Part shown: piece by piece, positions 1-9,510 of the stretch
Layout: every line of letters starts with the position of its first letter
How positions within the stretch are numbered: position 1 is the stretch's first letter
Assembly (NCBI RefSeq): GCF_002104995.1
Contig: NW_024468251.1
Span: forward strand, 806,001 to 870,000
Length of the DNA: 64,000 nt
Direction of reading: 5' to 3'
Source: Linderina pennispora
Lineage: Eukaryota > Kickxellomycota > Kickxellomycetes > Kickxellales > Kickxellaceae
Position numbers and translations under genes: made by a program
Notes under the pieces: generated by a model
What the model saw: only the letters and a program-made list of their open reading frames with translations
The model's database searches: none
What the model was told of the DNA's origin: nothing

Positions 1-34
1 AGTATGTGCTGGCAGTGAGCTGGATGCCTTGACC

Positions 35-499
35 TTAATTTTGCGCCGAAGCCAGCCTGCGCTGGCCCTCCATCACGTGACGCTGGAGCTGTGCCAGCTC
101 CACAAGCTTGTCGAGCGAAAGCTGGAAGCCCCTCTGCGAGTCGCGCAGGGAGGGCGGGACCAGCATGCCGAACCAGTGCAGCGGGTCCGTGTACTTGCTG
201 CTCTTGCTTTTTGGCTTGCTGGTTTCAGACTCCGACTCTGCCTCACTCTCCTCTGGAACTGGCACGCCGCGGACTATCTGCATGGTCTCGGGATCTACTG
301 TGGCAGTGGCCCGCATGTTGCCGCTGTACTGGTCGGGCGAGATCCACCGGTAGCCGGCAGACCGCCGGGCCTGGGCCAGATCGAACCAGGCCTTGCGCAG
401 CGTCACGCCAGCCGACTGCTGCAGCTGCTGATACTCGGCCACACCGTCAAGGACCTGCAGGAGCTGTGAGTCGAGGTCCTGGCTGTGCTTGTGTGTCAT
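35..499 (-). CDS. VMA22: VMA22/CCDC115-like V-ATPase assembly factor
   Basis: Intact 154-codon gene. The family (yeast Vma22, animal CCDC115) acts at the ER in assembling the V0 sector of the vacuolar ATPase. What I see: an N-terminal helical half, a Ser/Glu/Lys-rich linker at about residues 83-102, then the family signature DPLHWFGMLVPPSLRDSQ at 105-122 followed by a C-terminal helix with Leu/Gln spacing. This N-terminal helix, acidic linker and 'DPL-WFG-LVPPSLR' order is typical of CCDC115. The start is the only ATG upstream of the helical region. It is divergent from the methionine aminopeptidase gene across a 172-base shared promoter. The family call is from the motif; the function is inferred from the family. 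Confidence 0.8.
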   Translation of the reverse strand: MTHKHSQDLDSQLLQVLDGVAEYQQLQQSAGVTLRKAWFDLAQARRSAGYRWISPDQYSGNMRATATVDPETMQIVRGVPVPEESEAESESETSKPKSKSSKYTDPLHWFGMLVPPSLRDSQRGFQLSLDKLVELAQLQRHVMEGQRRLASAQN

Positions 500-671
500 G
501 GCTGGAATGGAAAATCAAATTGCGGGAATTGCAGAGTTCTGAGCCAAAAAAAAAAAAACAGCTGTTGCTGAGCGCAGCTGTCTGTCGACCTTATCGCTGG
601 CTTGCCCCTGCTGCACCCCTTTTCTCTTCTAACACGTACTTGCTATCTCAACACGTACTTGCTATCTCAAA
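500..671. promoter_or_regulatory. Compact divergent promoter VMA22 / MetAP
   Basis: These 172 bases separate two divergent start codons, so the control regions of both genes must lie here. Visible elements are a run of about 12 A at 547-558 and a perfect 19-base tandem duplication directly before the MetAP ATG. I see no clear TATA box. Confidence 0.5.
632..669 (+). repeat. 19-base perfect tandem duplication in the MetAP leader
   Basis: The unit acacgtacttgctatctca occurs twice back to back (632-650 and 651-669) and ends two bases before the MetAP ATG. It is either a recent slippage duplication in the 5' leader or an assembly duplication. Confidence 0.9.
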
Positions 672-1679
672 ATGTCGGCTTCTGGTCCATTCAGACACTT
701 GGCACGCTCGTTCACAACCTCGGCAACAGCGCACCAGCCACGGCACAGCCTACGCTCCCTGGCGTCGTCGCTGTCGTCAAAACAGTCAGTGCAAAGGTTT
801 GGAAAGTACAGCCGCCTGGTGCCTGCCTCGCTGCTCAAGACCAAGCCCGCGCCAAAGGAGCCCTCGTTCGACAGCGTGCCAGAGCAGATCCCGCGGCCTC
901 AGTACGCAGCAACTGGCACTCCACCCGCGTGGCCATACAAGATCCCGATCCTCAGTGCAGTCGAGATCGAGAGACTCCGGCATGCATCGGTGATTGCACG
1001 CGACGCACTCAGGCTGGGCGGCAGCCTGGTGAAGCCGGGCGTGACGACCGAGGAGATTGACAGGAGAGTACACGAGTACATCATCTCTCAAGGCGCATAT
1101 CCGTCGTGTCTCAACTACATGGGGTTTCCGAAAGCCATCTGCACCAGCGTAAACAACGTTATTGCGCACGGCATCCCCGACACGCGGCCACTGCAGGACG
1201 GCGACTTTATAAACCTTGATGTGACCGTGTACAAGGATGGCTTCCACGGCGACAACTCGGCCATGTTCAGCGTCGGCACCGTCGACAAGCAAGGCAGAGA
1301 CCTGATGGACATAACAAAGGAGTCCTTGGACCTGGCAATCCAGGCATGTGGTCCGGGTGTGCGGTTCGCATCTATCGGCGAGACCATCAGCTCGCTGGTA
1401 GAGCCGCTCGGGTACACGGTCTCGCAAGAGTTGACGGGCCATGGCGTGGGCCGCGAGTTCCACCAGAACCCGCTCATCTACCATCACTGGAATGAGGAGC
1501 CCGGCACAATGGAGCCCGGCATGGCGTTTACAATTGAGCCGATTGTGTGCCAAGGGGTGGCGACTGGCGTGATGTGGCCGGACGGGTGGACGATTGCGAC
1601 ACAGGACGGCGGGCGGTCGGCGCAGTACGAGCACACGCTGGTGGTCACCAGCCATGGCGTCGACGTGCTGACGTCGTGA
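672..1679 (+). CDS. Mitochondrial type I methionine aminopeptidase
   Basis: Intact 335-residue protein that removes initiator Met from nascent proteins. Residues 1-50 are rich in Ser, Thr, Arg and Ala with almost no acidic residues, as in a mitochondrial presequence. The pita-bread metalloprotease domain runs from about 95 to 330. Recognisable catalytic and metal residues are His166 (IAHGIPD), Asp183 (FINLDVTVY), Asp194 (FHGDNSAMF), His257 (GHGVGREFHQNP), Glu289 (FTIEPI) and Glu320 (QYEHTLVVT). The short N-terminus lacks the zinc-finger region of cytosolic MetAP1, so it fits the mitochondrial MAP1D/organellar class. No introns. The start ATG follows a 19-base tandem duplication. Confidence 0.93.
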   Translation: MSASGPFRHLARSFTTSATAHQPRHSLRSLASSLSSKQSVQRFGKYSRLVPASLLKTKPAPKEPSFDSVPEQIPRPQYAATGTPPAWPYKIPILSAVEIERLRHASVIARDALRLGGSLVKPGVTTEEIDRRVHEYIISQGAYPSCLNYMGFPKAICTSVNNVIAHGIPDTRPLQDGDFINLDVTVYKDGFHGDNSAMFSVGTVDKQGRDLMDITKESLDLAIQACGPGVRFASIGETISSLVEPLGYTVSQELTGHGVGREFHQNPLIYHHWNEEPGTMEPGMAFTIEPIVCQGVATGVMWPDGWTIATQDGGRSAQYEHTLVVTSHGVDVLTS

Positions 1680-1860
1680 GCAGCCATGTAGAGCCCTGCG
1701 CATTTTTCCTTGCCAGCCGCTTGCGAATGTGCATTCAATACTGCCCGTATGACCCCCTCTGCTCCCTACTCCTGCTCCTTCAGCAGCAGCCCTCTCCTGC
1801 CTTTTGCCTCTGCTTTGCCATCTATTCAATTAAACACCCATTTACCTGCCCTTGCTTGCG

Positions 1861-2380
1861 ATGCTTGTACCGCTGCCCGCACGCACAGCCATCGTTCAGG
1901 AGTCTGAGCGAGATGCCGCCCTCATCGCCCGCACACTGGCTCAAGACAGTGTCCGACGGCGTCCTCTCCACCACCTTGCCGGGCGGCACCGCCTTTGGCA
2001 TCCCCGAGTACATCTGCGAGTCGCCGCTGACTCCTGGCTACGTCATCCTCTGCATGACTGACCTGAGCCGGGCTGTGCACAATCTGAGCAACCACGACGG
2101 CGCCTCGGTGATGGTCAAGAGCAGCTCAACGGAGGGCTCGCTGGTGACGAATCCAAGAGTCACGCTGATTGGGACGCTCAAGGTGGTCGAGCAAGAGGAC
2201 AGAGAGGCCGTCAGGAAGGCGTATGTCGATGTGCACGCAGACACCAGGCACTGGGTCAACTGGGCCGACTTCCGGTTCTACGAGCTCAAGGTCGAGAGCC
2301 TGTACTTTGTGGGCGGCTTCGGCGGCCAGCACTATATTGGGCCGGTGAGCCGGGAGCTGTATCTCAGCGCACGACCCTAA
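1861..2380 (+). CDS. CREG-like FMN-binding split-barrel protein (frameshifted)
   Basis: Reconstructed length about 172 residues. The N-terminal helix (ATG at 1861, ending ALIARTLAQDS) is in frame 1. The barrel (SDGVLSTTLPGG onward) continues in frame 2, so one extra base lies near 1946-1955. The order 'ARxLxxxS-GVLST', 'G-P----SPL--GYVILCMTDLSRAVHNL' and the C-terminal YFVGGFGGQHYIGPV block match the CREG/pyridoxamine-oxidase-like fold. No signal peptide is visible, unlike secreted animal CREG, so a cytosolic or peroxisomal flavoprotein is as likely. Substrate is unknown. The break looks like a single-base insertion rather than decay, because both halves are well conserved. Confidence 0.72.
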
Positions 2381-2573
2381 CTGTAGCACCCAGTTGCCTG
2401 CTCTACTGTTCCAGAAAGCCTCGACCCATGATGAGGAAAATCAACTGCTATATTCTCAAGGCGTGGCACCACAGGCAGCCATCACCAGTGGCGCTTATCG
2501 ACAGCCTCTCACGTCCGCCATATTTTGTTGTATTCTAAGAAAACCACACCAATTATCCTTTTGCATTGCTGAA

Positions 2574-3509
2574 ATGGCCTCGCTGGCAGACGACATCCAC
2601 CAGCTGTCGTCATACGAATTGGTGACGCGCGGCCTGGAGACTGCCCTGCAGTACGACAATTTGAGCGATGCCGAGAAGAGCCGCGCCCGCAAGCAGCGTG
2701 TGCGGCGGCACCGCCTCCGCACCTCCCGATGGCGCACCTGCGTCAAGGGCCTGCGCAACCTGGACATGTTCTGGGTCCTCACGGTGCTCTCGACCACCAC
2801 CTTTGTGCTCATCGCCCTGACGCTCCTCTACTACCGGCACACATACCAGCAGTTCCTGCACCGGTTCTCTGCCGAGGAACTGCGCAGCCGTGTGAACCAC
2901 CTGGGCTTCGACCATATTTACATCCTGGAGCGGCCGGTGCACAGCGACGCCGAGGCACACCGCGCGCGGTGGTCAGCAGTGGGCAGGCAGCTGGGAATCG
3001 AGTACGAGTCGTGGCCAGTGCAGGCGCCGAACGCAGTGGACCCGATGCAGGTCATGCTGCATCAGCGCGAGTGCTGGCGCCCGCACCTGGCCATATACAG
3101 GGACATGGAGGACAAGGGCTACATGGACGCGCTGATTATCGAGGATCATGTGGTGGCCGGGCCCAGCGTGCAGCTAAGGATATACAGCGCGCTAAGGGAG
3201 GTGCCGCCCGACTGGGATGTGCTGCAGCTGGGGCCGGCCCAGAACGGGACAGACTCGGGGCACCACGACGACATCCCGATCCACGGCACACAGTTAAAGT
3301 ACCGGAGAGTCGATGACGGATCATGCAATAACCTGGCATACGGCATTTCAAGGTCTGCAGTCCGCAAGGTGCTGAAGGTGGTGGCGTCGACACATGCCCA
3401 CGCCGACTTTGAGCACAAGATGCTGGAAATGCTGGACCGCGTCAAGCTGCTGCTGTTCCGTGTGTCGCCCAGCATCTTTTTGTGGCAGGACGAGAGCAAA
3501 GAAATATAA
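2574..3509 (+). CDS. GT25-type glycosyltransferase, type II membrane protein
   Basis: Intact 311-residue protein. A basic cytosolic tail (about residues 1-60, ending RTSRWRTCVKGLRNLD) is followed by one membrane segment (about 64-86, FWVLTVLSTTTFVLIALTLL), then a luminal catalytic domain. Family blocks are 'HIYILERPVHSDAEAHRARW', 'HRECWRPHLAIYRDMEDKGY' and 'DALIIEDHVV', matching the GT25 galactosyltransferase pattern (sugar transfer in the Golgi/ER). The usual E-D-D metal motif reads E-D-H here. A start further upstream in the same frame is possible but would precede the natural basic tail. Acceptor unknown. Confidence 0.75.
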   Translation: MASLADDIHQLSSYELVTRGLETALQYDNLSDAEKSRARKQRVRRHRLRTSRWRTCVKGLRNLDMFWVLTVLSTTTFVLIALTLLYYRHTYQQFLHRFSAEELRSRVNHLGFDHIYILERPVHSDAEAHRARWSAVGRQLGIEYESWPVQAPNAVDPMQVMLHQRECWRPHLAIYRDMEDKGYMDALIIEDHVVAGPSVQLRIYSALREVPPDWDVLQLGPAQNGTDSGHHDDIPIHGTQLKYRRVDDGSCNNLAYGISRSAVRKVLKVVASTHAHADFEHKMLEMLDRVKLLLFRVSPSIFLWQDESKEI

Positions 3510-3529
3510 ATACAACTACATTCCCCCTA

Positions 3530-4649
3530 CTACATCTGCGCAGCCTGCTGCACAGCCGGGTTTTCGGTGGCGTGCGTGTGCTGCTGTTGGGCCTGGTATA
3601 CAGCACCGTTGACTACGTCGCTGAACGGCACCGTATACGTGACGCTGTCACCATTGCGGACCTTTGCCTGCGAAATCGCATGGCCCAGGTGCCGCCGCAA
3701 CGCCCTGCCCTTGCCGCCTCGGAAGAACGCGTACAGCGGGCGTGCCAGGACTGTGTACCGCGTAGCATAGTCGCTGTGCATAGCGTCGGCAAACCGCAGG
3801 TACTGCGGTAGCACCGATTCCTGCGACTGGGATCTGCGACTCAGATACCCCGTAGATGTGCTGGTCCAGGCTCGCCAGGAACCACGGGTCCTCGCGGATC
3901 TTCCTGCCTAGCATAACACCGTCGGCCTTGTCCAGCTGCTGCTGCACCGAATCAACCGAGTCTATGCCGCCGTTGACCACAAATGATGTGTGTGGAAACT
4001 CCTTGATCATCTCGTATGCTCGCTCGTAGTTGAGCACCGGCACTTTGCGGTTCTGTTCTGGCGACAGCCCGTCGAGCCAAGCGCGGCGTGCGTGCAGCAC
4101 GAAGCTGACCGGGTGGGTGGTCGATCGGCTGACCGTCTCGATGAATCTCTGTAAGAACCCGAACGACTCGTCGTGGTCGATTCCGATCCGGCATTTGACG
4201 CTGACCTGCATCCCGTCAGTGGCTGCCTCCGCCATCGCGCTAACAATCTGCCCTACCAGCTCAGGGCTCTGCATCAGCACGGCTCCAAACGCGCCCATCT
4301 GGACGTTGCGCGACGGACACCCGCAGTTCAGGTTTACGTGCCGAACGCCCAGCCTACCCAGCTCCTGGACTGCCACCGCAGCATCCCCGGGCGTTGACGA
4401 GCCGATCTGCACTACTACGCCATGCGAGTAATCGGGGAGCTCGTGCAGTGGGATGCTCTGTGCCAGTTTGGCGCTGTCGGTGTGGATGCGGCCGCGCGAG
4501 AACGCGTTGGCATGGATCATTTCTGTCCACAGCTGGTGGTTGTGCGTGGGCGAGATCAGGCGCAAGAGCCGCAGGAAGCATGGGTCGGTGACATCGATCA
4601 TGGGTGCAACGCTGGTGCGGAAGCGCGGGCCCAGGCGGTTCAGTGGCAT
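3530..4649 (-). CDS. DusA-type tRNA-dihydrouridine synthase (frameshifted)
   Basis: FMN- and NADPH-dependent reduction of uridine to dihydrouridine in tRNA D-loops. The first 275 residues (start at 4649) carry the TIM barrel: VAPMIDVTDPCF near the N-terminus, LNCGCPSRNVQMGAFGAVLM with the catalytic Cys, VSVKCRIGID, LHARRAWLDGLSPEQNR, and FVVNGGIDS with GRKIREDPWF for FMN phosphate. The C-terminal helical domain (LPQYLRFADAM to the stop at 3530) is in another frame. One extra base sits near 3826 in a CCC run. The HARRAWL-GLSP-ENR block and overall layout are those of the DusA subfamily (bacteria, plants, algae) rather than the eukaryotic Dus1-4 set. Confidence 0.85.
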
Positions 4650-4790
4650 ACTAGGAAGAGCGTGAAAATTGTGCGTTTGAGCTGACCAGTGAAGTGAAAA
4701 AGAAGGAACAAAGAGATAAAAAAATTTGCAACCCTTATTGGTAAGCAGCGGTTTTCATCGCCCCTCCCCGCACATGCTGGCTGGCAGAGG

Positions 4791-5241
4791 CTATTTCAGC
4801 ACGACGTTGGCATTCCTCAGCGCCAGGTACTGCTGCTCAGCGCCCGGCGGCAACGTCTTGAGAATCTGGTACACCTCAGCCGAGCAGTACCTGAAGTTGG
4901 TCTTTGGGTCTGTGTATTTTGCCGGCAGGCCAGTCAGGTCGCAGTACTTTTTCTGCGGCATCAGCGATGGCGGCGCATCCACCGACCAGTACGTCGGAAA
5001 CTCGACCGGCCACTCTGCCCGCTGCTCTTCCTGCGCAACCACCTGCTTCAGATTCTTCCACCGCCGCTGGCTCTTGTATGATGCGCTCTTGAATGGCTTG
5101 GCCACCTCCAGCAGGTTGTGGATGCCCAGTGTCTTTGTAGTTTTCGAGCGGCACAGAGTCGACAACCTCCGATGTTTGCGCATTCGGCGTGTCGGCTGCA
5201 CTGCCGGGCCGCGATCTCTTTCCGCGCTTCGTGATGGGCAT
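4791..5241 (-). CDS. IES6: INO80 chromatin-remodelling complex subunit (IES6/INO80C, frameshifted)
   Basis: About 150 residues after joining. The N-terminus from ATG 5241 (MPITKRGKRSRPGS, basic, nuclear-type) runs in one frame to LENYK. The rest (TLGIHNLLEVAKPFKS...) is in the next frame, so an extra base lies near 5128-5135 in an AAA run. The C-terminal YL1-C domain is clear: PPSLMPQKKYCDLTGLPAKY followed by TDPKTNFRYCSAEVY, then LALRNANVVLK. In yeast Ies6 binds Arp5 and is needed for INO80 activity on nucleosomes; the same role is inferred. It lies convergent-side to nothing and divergent from ERT1. Confidence 0.85.
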
Positions 5242-6092
5242 TGTGTGGGAGTGCGTGATATGGAGGTTCCGAGCGGGGTTCGGCCAACCTAACCCCTGTT
5301 TTGTCCCCTCTGCACTGAATGCATCATTTATGGAACAACCGCATACCCCTGTTTTCGTTGCTGCATATATTGGCTGTGACTGCTTTTATGGACGACCCAG
5401 GTTTTCTCATGGTCCCGCGCTAAATACGCAGCGCATGTCGCAATTAAAGGCGCCATTTGCCAGTGCCCGTAGGCACCGCCTTTGGGCTCCAGCCCAGAGA
5501 TAAAGCGCGCCTGTCTGCTGCGTCTGTGGGGGATAAAAAAGGCACATGAAACCGCAGTGATTGGCTTATCCCCCTTGGGAAATCTAGACTACGGCTGCCC
5601 CCTATTTTCTGCTCTGCTCCTCAGCCTAGGGTATAAAAGGCTCCTTTCCCGGTCGCACCCGGTTGGCTCCGAATTTTTTCTTGCTCATACCGACTCTCCA
5701 CACTTTTGTATTCTTCACTTTGCTCCCTGAGGCGCGCGCGTCACTGCTAGTCATCGCCACCAAGATAACGAACCAGCACTCTGGGCTGCCTTCCATTATT
5801 TTCAGAGGCACATATCGCGCAGCTCCCGCTGCTTAGTCAATTGAATCGCAAGGACGACGCCTCGTTTTCGTGAGTTCTTGTCTTGCTGCCCGCAGGAGAG
5901 AGGCGTTTCCTTGCGTTTGTGCACTTTTCCTCCATCTCTTTCCATCTGGGCGGGTTCCTCTTGCTATTTGGCACATTCAGGCCATTTACATTTCCGGTCC
6001 GAGGCACCGAGGCTTTATTCAAAGACCAACAGCAATCATAACCACCCGGGGTTACTGGCCAAGGCAGCTGCATGTCTGCGATTTAATCAAGC
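5242..6092. promoter_or_regulatory. Divergent IES6 / ERT1 upstream region with TATA box
   Basis: No gene in these 850 bases. A consensus TATA box (TATAAAAG, 5632-5639) lies about 455 bases before the ERT1 ATG and is followed by a long pyrimidine-rich leader with several CTTTT/TTTCC tracts, typical of fungal promoters. The leader could hold small upstream reading frames; I did not find a conserved one. Confidence 0.55.
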
Positions 6093-9042
6093 ATGTCGAT
6101 ACATCCAGCAACCGCATACATGAATAGTGCACCGCTCACCCAGCAGCACCAACAGCAGCAGCACCAACAAGAGCAGCAGCAACAAGAGCAGCAGCAGCAG
6201 CAGATCCATACCGCACCTTCTCAGGAGATCGGCACATCGACAGAGAAGAAAGGCAAACGCAAAAAGAAGAAGACGGTTCGTGCATGCATCCACTGCCAGA
6301 AATCGCACCTCACATGCGACGACCACCGCCCGTGCGGACGATGCGTGAAGAAGGGTCTCGAGGCGACGTGCGAGGACGGCGTGCGGAAGAAGGCCAAGTA
6401 CCTGCTGGAGGCGGAAGAGCTCGCCGAGATCAGCAAGAAGGACAGCGCAGACGTACAACCCACCAGGATAGATGCAAATGGTAAGTAGTGTCTGTTTCCT
6501 TTCTGGGAATTGCCAATGCAGCGTTGCTCACTGTGCCGCTTTGGTCCTGTGTCGCGCCAATCTCTGGCTGTTTCCAGACAAGCTGACGCAATGGCGAAAA
6601 GTCAGCAACCCCGGCAATTGGCGAGAGACAGCCTAGCTGACGCATCTGTGAGCAAGCCTTCTGTCTTCTGTTACCTCCTCCCCAAAAAATTAAGGCGACC
6701 GCCTGCACATCTATTCGGAGAAAAAACCTGGCAGCCATGCGTCGCTGTGACCTGCCTCGTCTATAAGGAGAAATTATCCTGTCTATCGACAAGATCTGTT
6801 TCGCGTCCTCGATGCGATTCATTTGGCGATTGCCCGGGTTTCCCCTCTGCACTTTGCCTGACTCTGGACAGATGAGCGAGGATTGGTGTTGGTCAGCTGC
6901 GGCGCGGCACTCTTTTCTGGCATTCTTTTGAAGTCAGGCACCTCTGGTACCATGTATCGCCATGCTTGGACTCGCCGGCTGTAGCAGGCCTATTGCGGCC
7001 GCTGGCAAGCATGAGTTAGCAACCCCCTCTCAGCAGCAGCCTTCTGTTGCAGCAGCAACAGCAGACATTGCATCCCCCACTCCTGCACCAGCTCGCCAGC
7101 AAGTTTGTCTTTTACCAGCACACACAATAGGAGCAAGCCGAGTGGCTCGTCCTCAAACTCTTGGGCCGCCTTTGCGTGCACCGACCAGCGTCGGTATATA
7201 TAACCACCGGCTCCCTGCCTGTCGCTCCCCCTCCCCTTCTTTGCACCTCTTGCTTTTCGTCACATCGCTTTTATATAGCTTGCTTGTTTACGTTCTGGCA
7301 CACGCCCTCTCTCTGCCTTCCTGTTTTCGTCGATATTCTCCGCTACTTGGCAGGCAACATACATATTCTGCCCAACCAAAACACAGCACACTCTTGGATT
7401 GCAATCGACGAACATCAGCTTTTCTGCATCGCACGTCCAGCGGGTAGCAGCCCAACCTTGACCCTCCTGTTAAAAGGGGCAAATCGACCCATCCCATTGC
7501 TCTATAACCAGAGAGCACAGTTCTCTTTCAGGTTTCCAATTCTGTCCTCCGCATACCCTTTTCCCCTCTCTCGCCCCAAAGCATCTCCCTGGCTGGCGCT
7601 CTGCAATTACTAACATCGGTATCTCCTGCATTCCTGATAATGGATTTCTTTGGCCCGCTCCTAGACGTCCAGCAGCAGCCATCGCTGCAGGTCTTCTCTC
7701 AGCTGCCAAACTTTTCCCAGACCAATACGCCGACAAACGACTCGGTCGCAAGCATTCCCGAGGTGCATGCATCACAAGCTCCGCCCCTGGCTACCAACGG
7801 CCTGGTCTCCAGCCCGCTGCCGCTCGTCTCGACGTCGTCGGCTGTGGGCTTCGGATCGGTGGCGGTCAACCTTGAGTACGACTTTTTGTCCAGCATGCTC
7901 GCCTACCCAATGTTTGCCAACTCGGCGCTCAACACAGGCCCCATCCACAGACGGCTCCACCGACATGTCCTCAGGCGTGTCTGGCACCCTGCTGCCTGGG
8001 AACCCAGCGATGCAGCAGGCAGGCCCTACGTCGGGAGCTGGCACAATTTCGATTCCCAGCGCGCTCTGGGCACCGCCACTTCAGCAGCAGCCGGCGATGA
8101 GCATTGGGCGGCAGCAAGACATGCAGGCGGGCAATCCGCTGGACTCTATCGTCCAACCACAGCAGCAGAACACCTGGGACCCGCAGCGGCAACAGTCGAT
8201 GCTCAGCGACGCACAGCAGACGCTGACATCCACTATCATCAAGAACTCGCCGCCGCCCACCATGCATGCACCGGCATCTGAAGACGGCCGCCCGCTGAGC
8301 CGCCTGTCCACCTCGGGCCCCGCCGTGCATGGCCTGAACCCCGTCTACCCGCAGAGCCCAGCCGAGGTGTACTCGTCGGTGACTGAGCCCTACAAGTACT
8401 TTAACGGCTTCCACTATTTCTTTAGACACATCCAAGGGCGGTATGTATCTACATCTGAGGCATCAGCACATGACTGCTGATCGCCCTTTACCTATGCCGG
8501 CCATTTGATATCGCGCTGATACGATCCGCTCCTGCTAACCTCCCACTCACATTTGTAGCATGGACAAGCGCGACATTATACGTGTCAGCAGCGCCATTGC
8601 GCACTTCCGCCCGTCCCTGGTCGCCCTGCTGCGGAACCTGACCCGCGACGACTTGATCTTCATGGAAAAGTCGTTCCAGCGCGCGCTGATGGAGTACGAG
8701 AAACTCATCGGCTTCACAGGCACGCCCACGGTGGTGTGGCGGCGCTCGGGCGAGATTGCGCTGGTCGGCAAGGAGTTCTCAATCCTGACACAGTGGGACC
8801 GCGAGACGCTGACCGCCGGCAGCAAATTCATCTTCGAGCTGATGGACACCGAGTCGGCGGTGCGGTACTGGGAGCAGTTTGCTGTCCACGCCTTTGAGAA
8901 CTCGGAGCACTCGGTCATGAGCGAGTGCTGCCTGGTTCGGCCCGACGGGACGCCGGTGCCGTGCGCCTTTGCGTTTACCATCAAGCGCGATCTGTTTGGC
9001 ATCCCAATGGCCATCATTGGCAACTTCCTCCCGGTTCTCTGA
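6093..9042 (+). CDS. ERT1: Zn2Cys6-PAS regulator of gluconeogenesis, ERT1/acuK family
   Basis: Exon 1 (6093-6480) encodes a Gln-rich start and a Zn2Cys6 domain, [20 protein letters not shown] with the sixth Cys in GLEATC, then [12 protein letters not shown]. The family core follows in exon 2 (from within 7521-7640 to 8440; [15 protein letters not shown]) and exon 3 (8559-9042; [35 protein letters not shown], the PAS-like [19 protein letters not shown], and [19 protein letters not shown] at the C-terminus). These blocks are diagnostic of ERT1/RDS2/acuK, which activate PCK1 and FBP1. Intron 2 is 8441-8558 (GTATGT...TTGTAG) and rejoins an Arg codon. Intron 1 begins GTAAGT at 6481; its acceptor is uncertain. 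A one-base insertion in the CCCC at about 7938 breaks exon 2. Confidence 0.88.
6481..7639 (+). other. Long first intron of ERT1, with promoter-like sequence
   Basis: About 1.05-1.16 kb between the GTAAGT donor at 6481 and the next coding block is unusually long beside the 77-302 base introns elsewhere here. It contains TATATATAA at 7195-7203 and a second TATATA near 7272, then some 400 bases of pyrimidine-rich leader-like sequence before ATG 7640. One acceptor that keeps frame with phase 1 is the AG at 7519-7520; the stronger-looking TTTCAG at 7530 does not keep frame. An alternative promoter giving a product without the zinc cluster is possible. Confidence 0.45.
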
Positions 9043-9510
9043 GTGCGGCATGTGCGGTTCCTTTTTGTAACATTAATCACCTTCGGCGTTTGCTCTTGCG
9101 CAATCGCGAGTATAAACTTGATTCGCCACTTGATCAGCCTTTCTGAAGCGTGTGTTGGCTTGCTGGCTGTGAAGCAGCGGTCACCTGAACCAACGTGCTT
9201 GACGCTTTTGCTTTTTCTTGGAAGCAGCCTTCGATGAGCTTTTCCTTCCCAGCCCTCTCCTTTCCTTCTCTCTTTGCTTGCTCTGCACATCTGTGCTCCT
9301 TTTGACATACTCCCTGCCGGTATAAATACACGCGTACAGTAGCACCGGTGGCTAGCGCAGCATTTCTTCTGCCTCTCTTTCCAGCTAGCTCCCTTTTCTT
9401 TCATCACTGCGCACTCTTAGCACGCTGCAGTGGTGCTCTGACTTCAAACCTATTCAATACAACGTGAACCCTCCCACCACTTTCCATTTATTTCTCAACC
9501 CACTTGCGCC
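9043..9510 (+). promoter_or_regulatory. Upstream region of the orphan gene with TATA box
   Basis: Noncoding. Contains the ERT1 3' end and a TATA box (TATAAATA, 9321-9328) about 190 bases before ATG 9511, followed by a pyrimidine-rich stretch. Confidence 0.5.
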
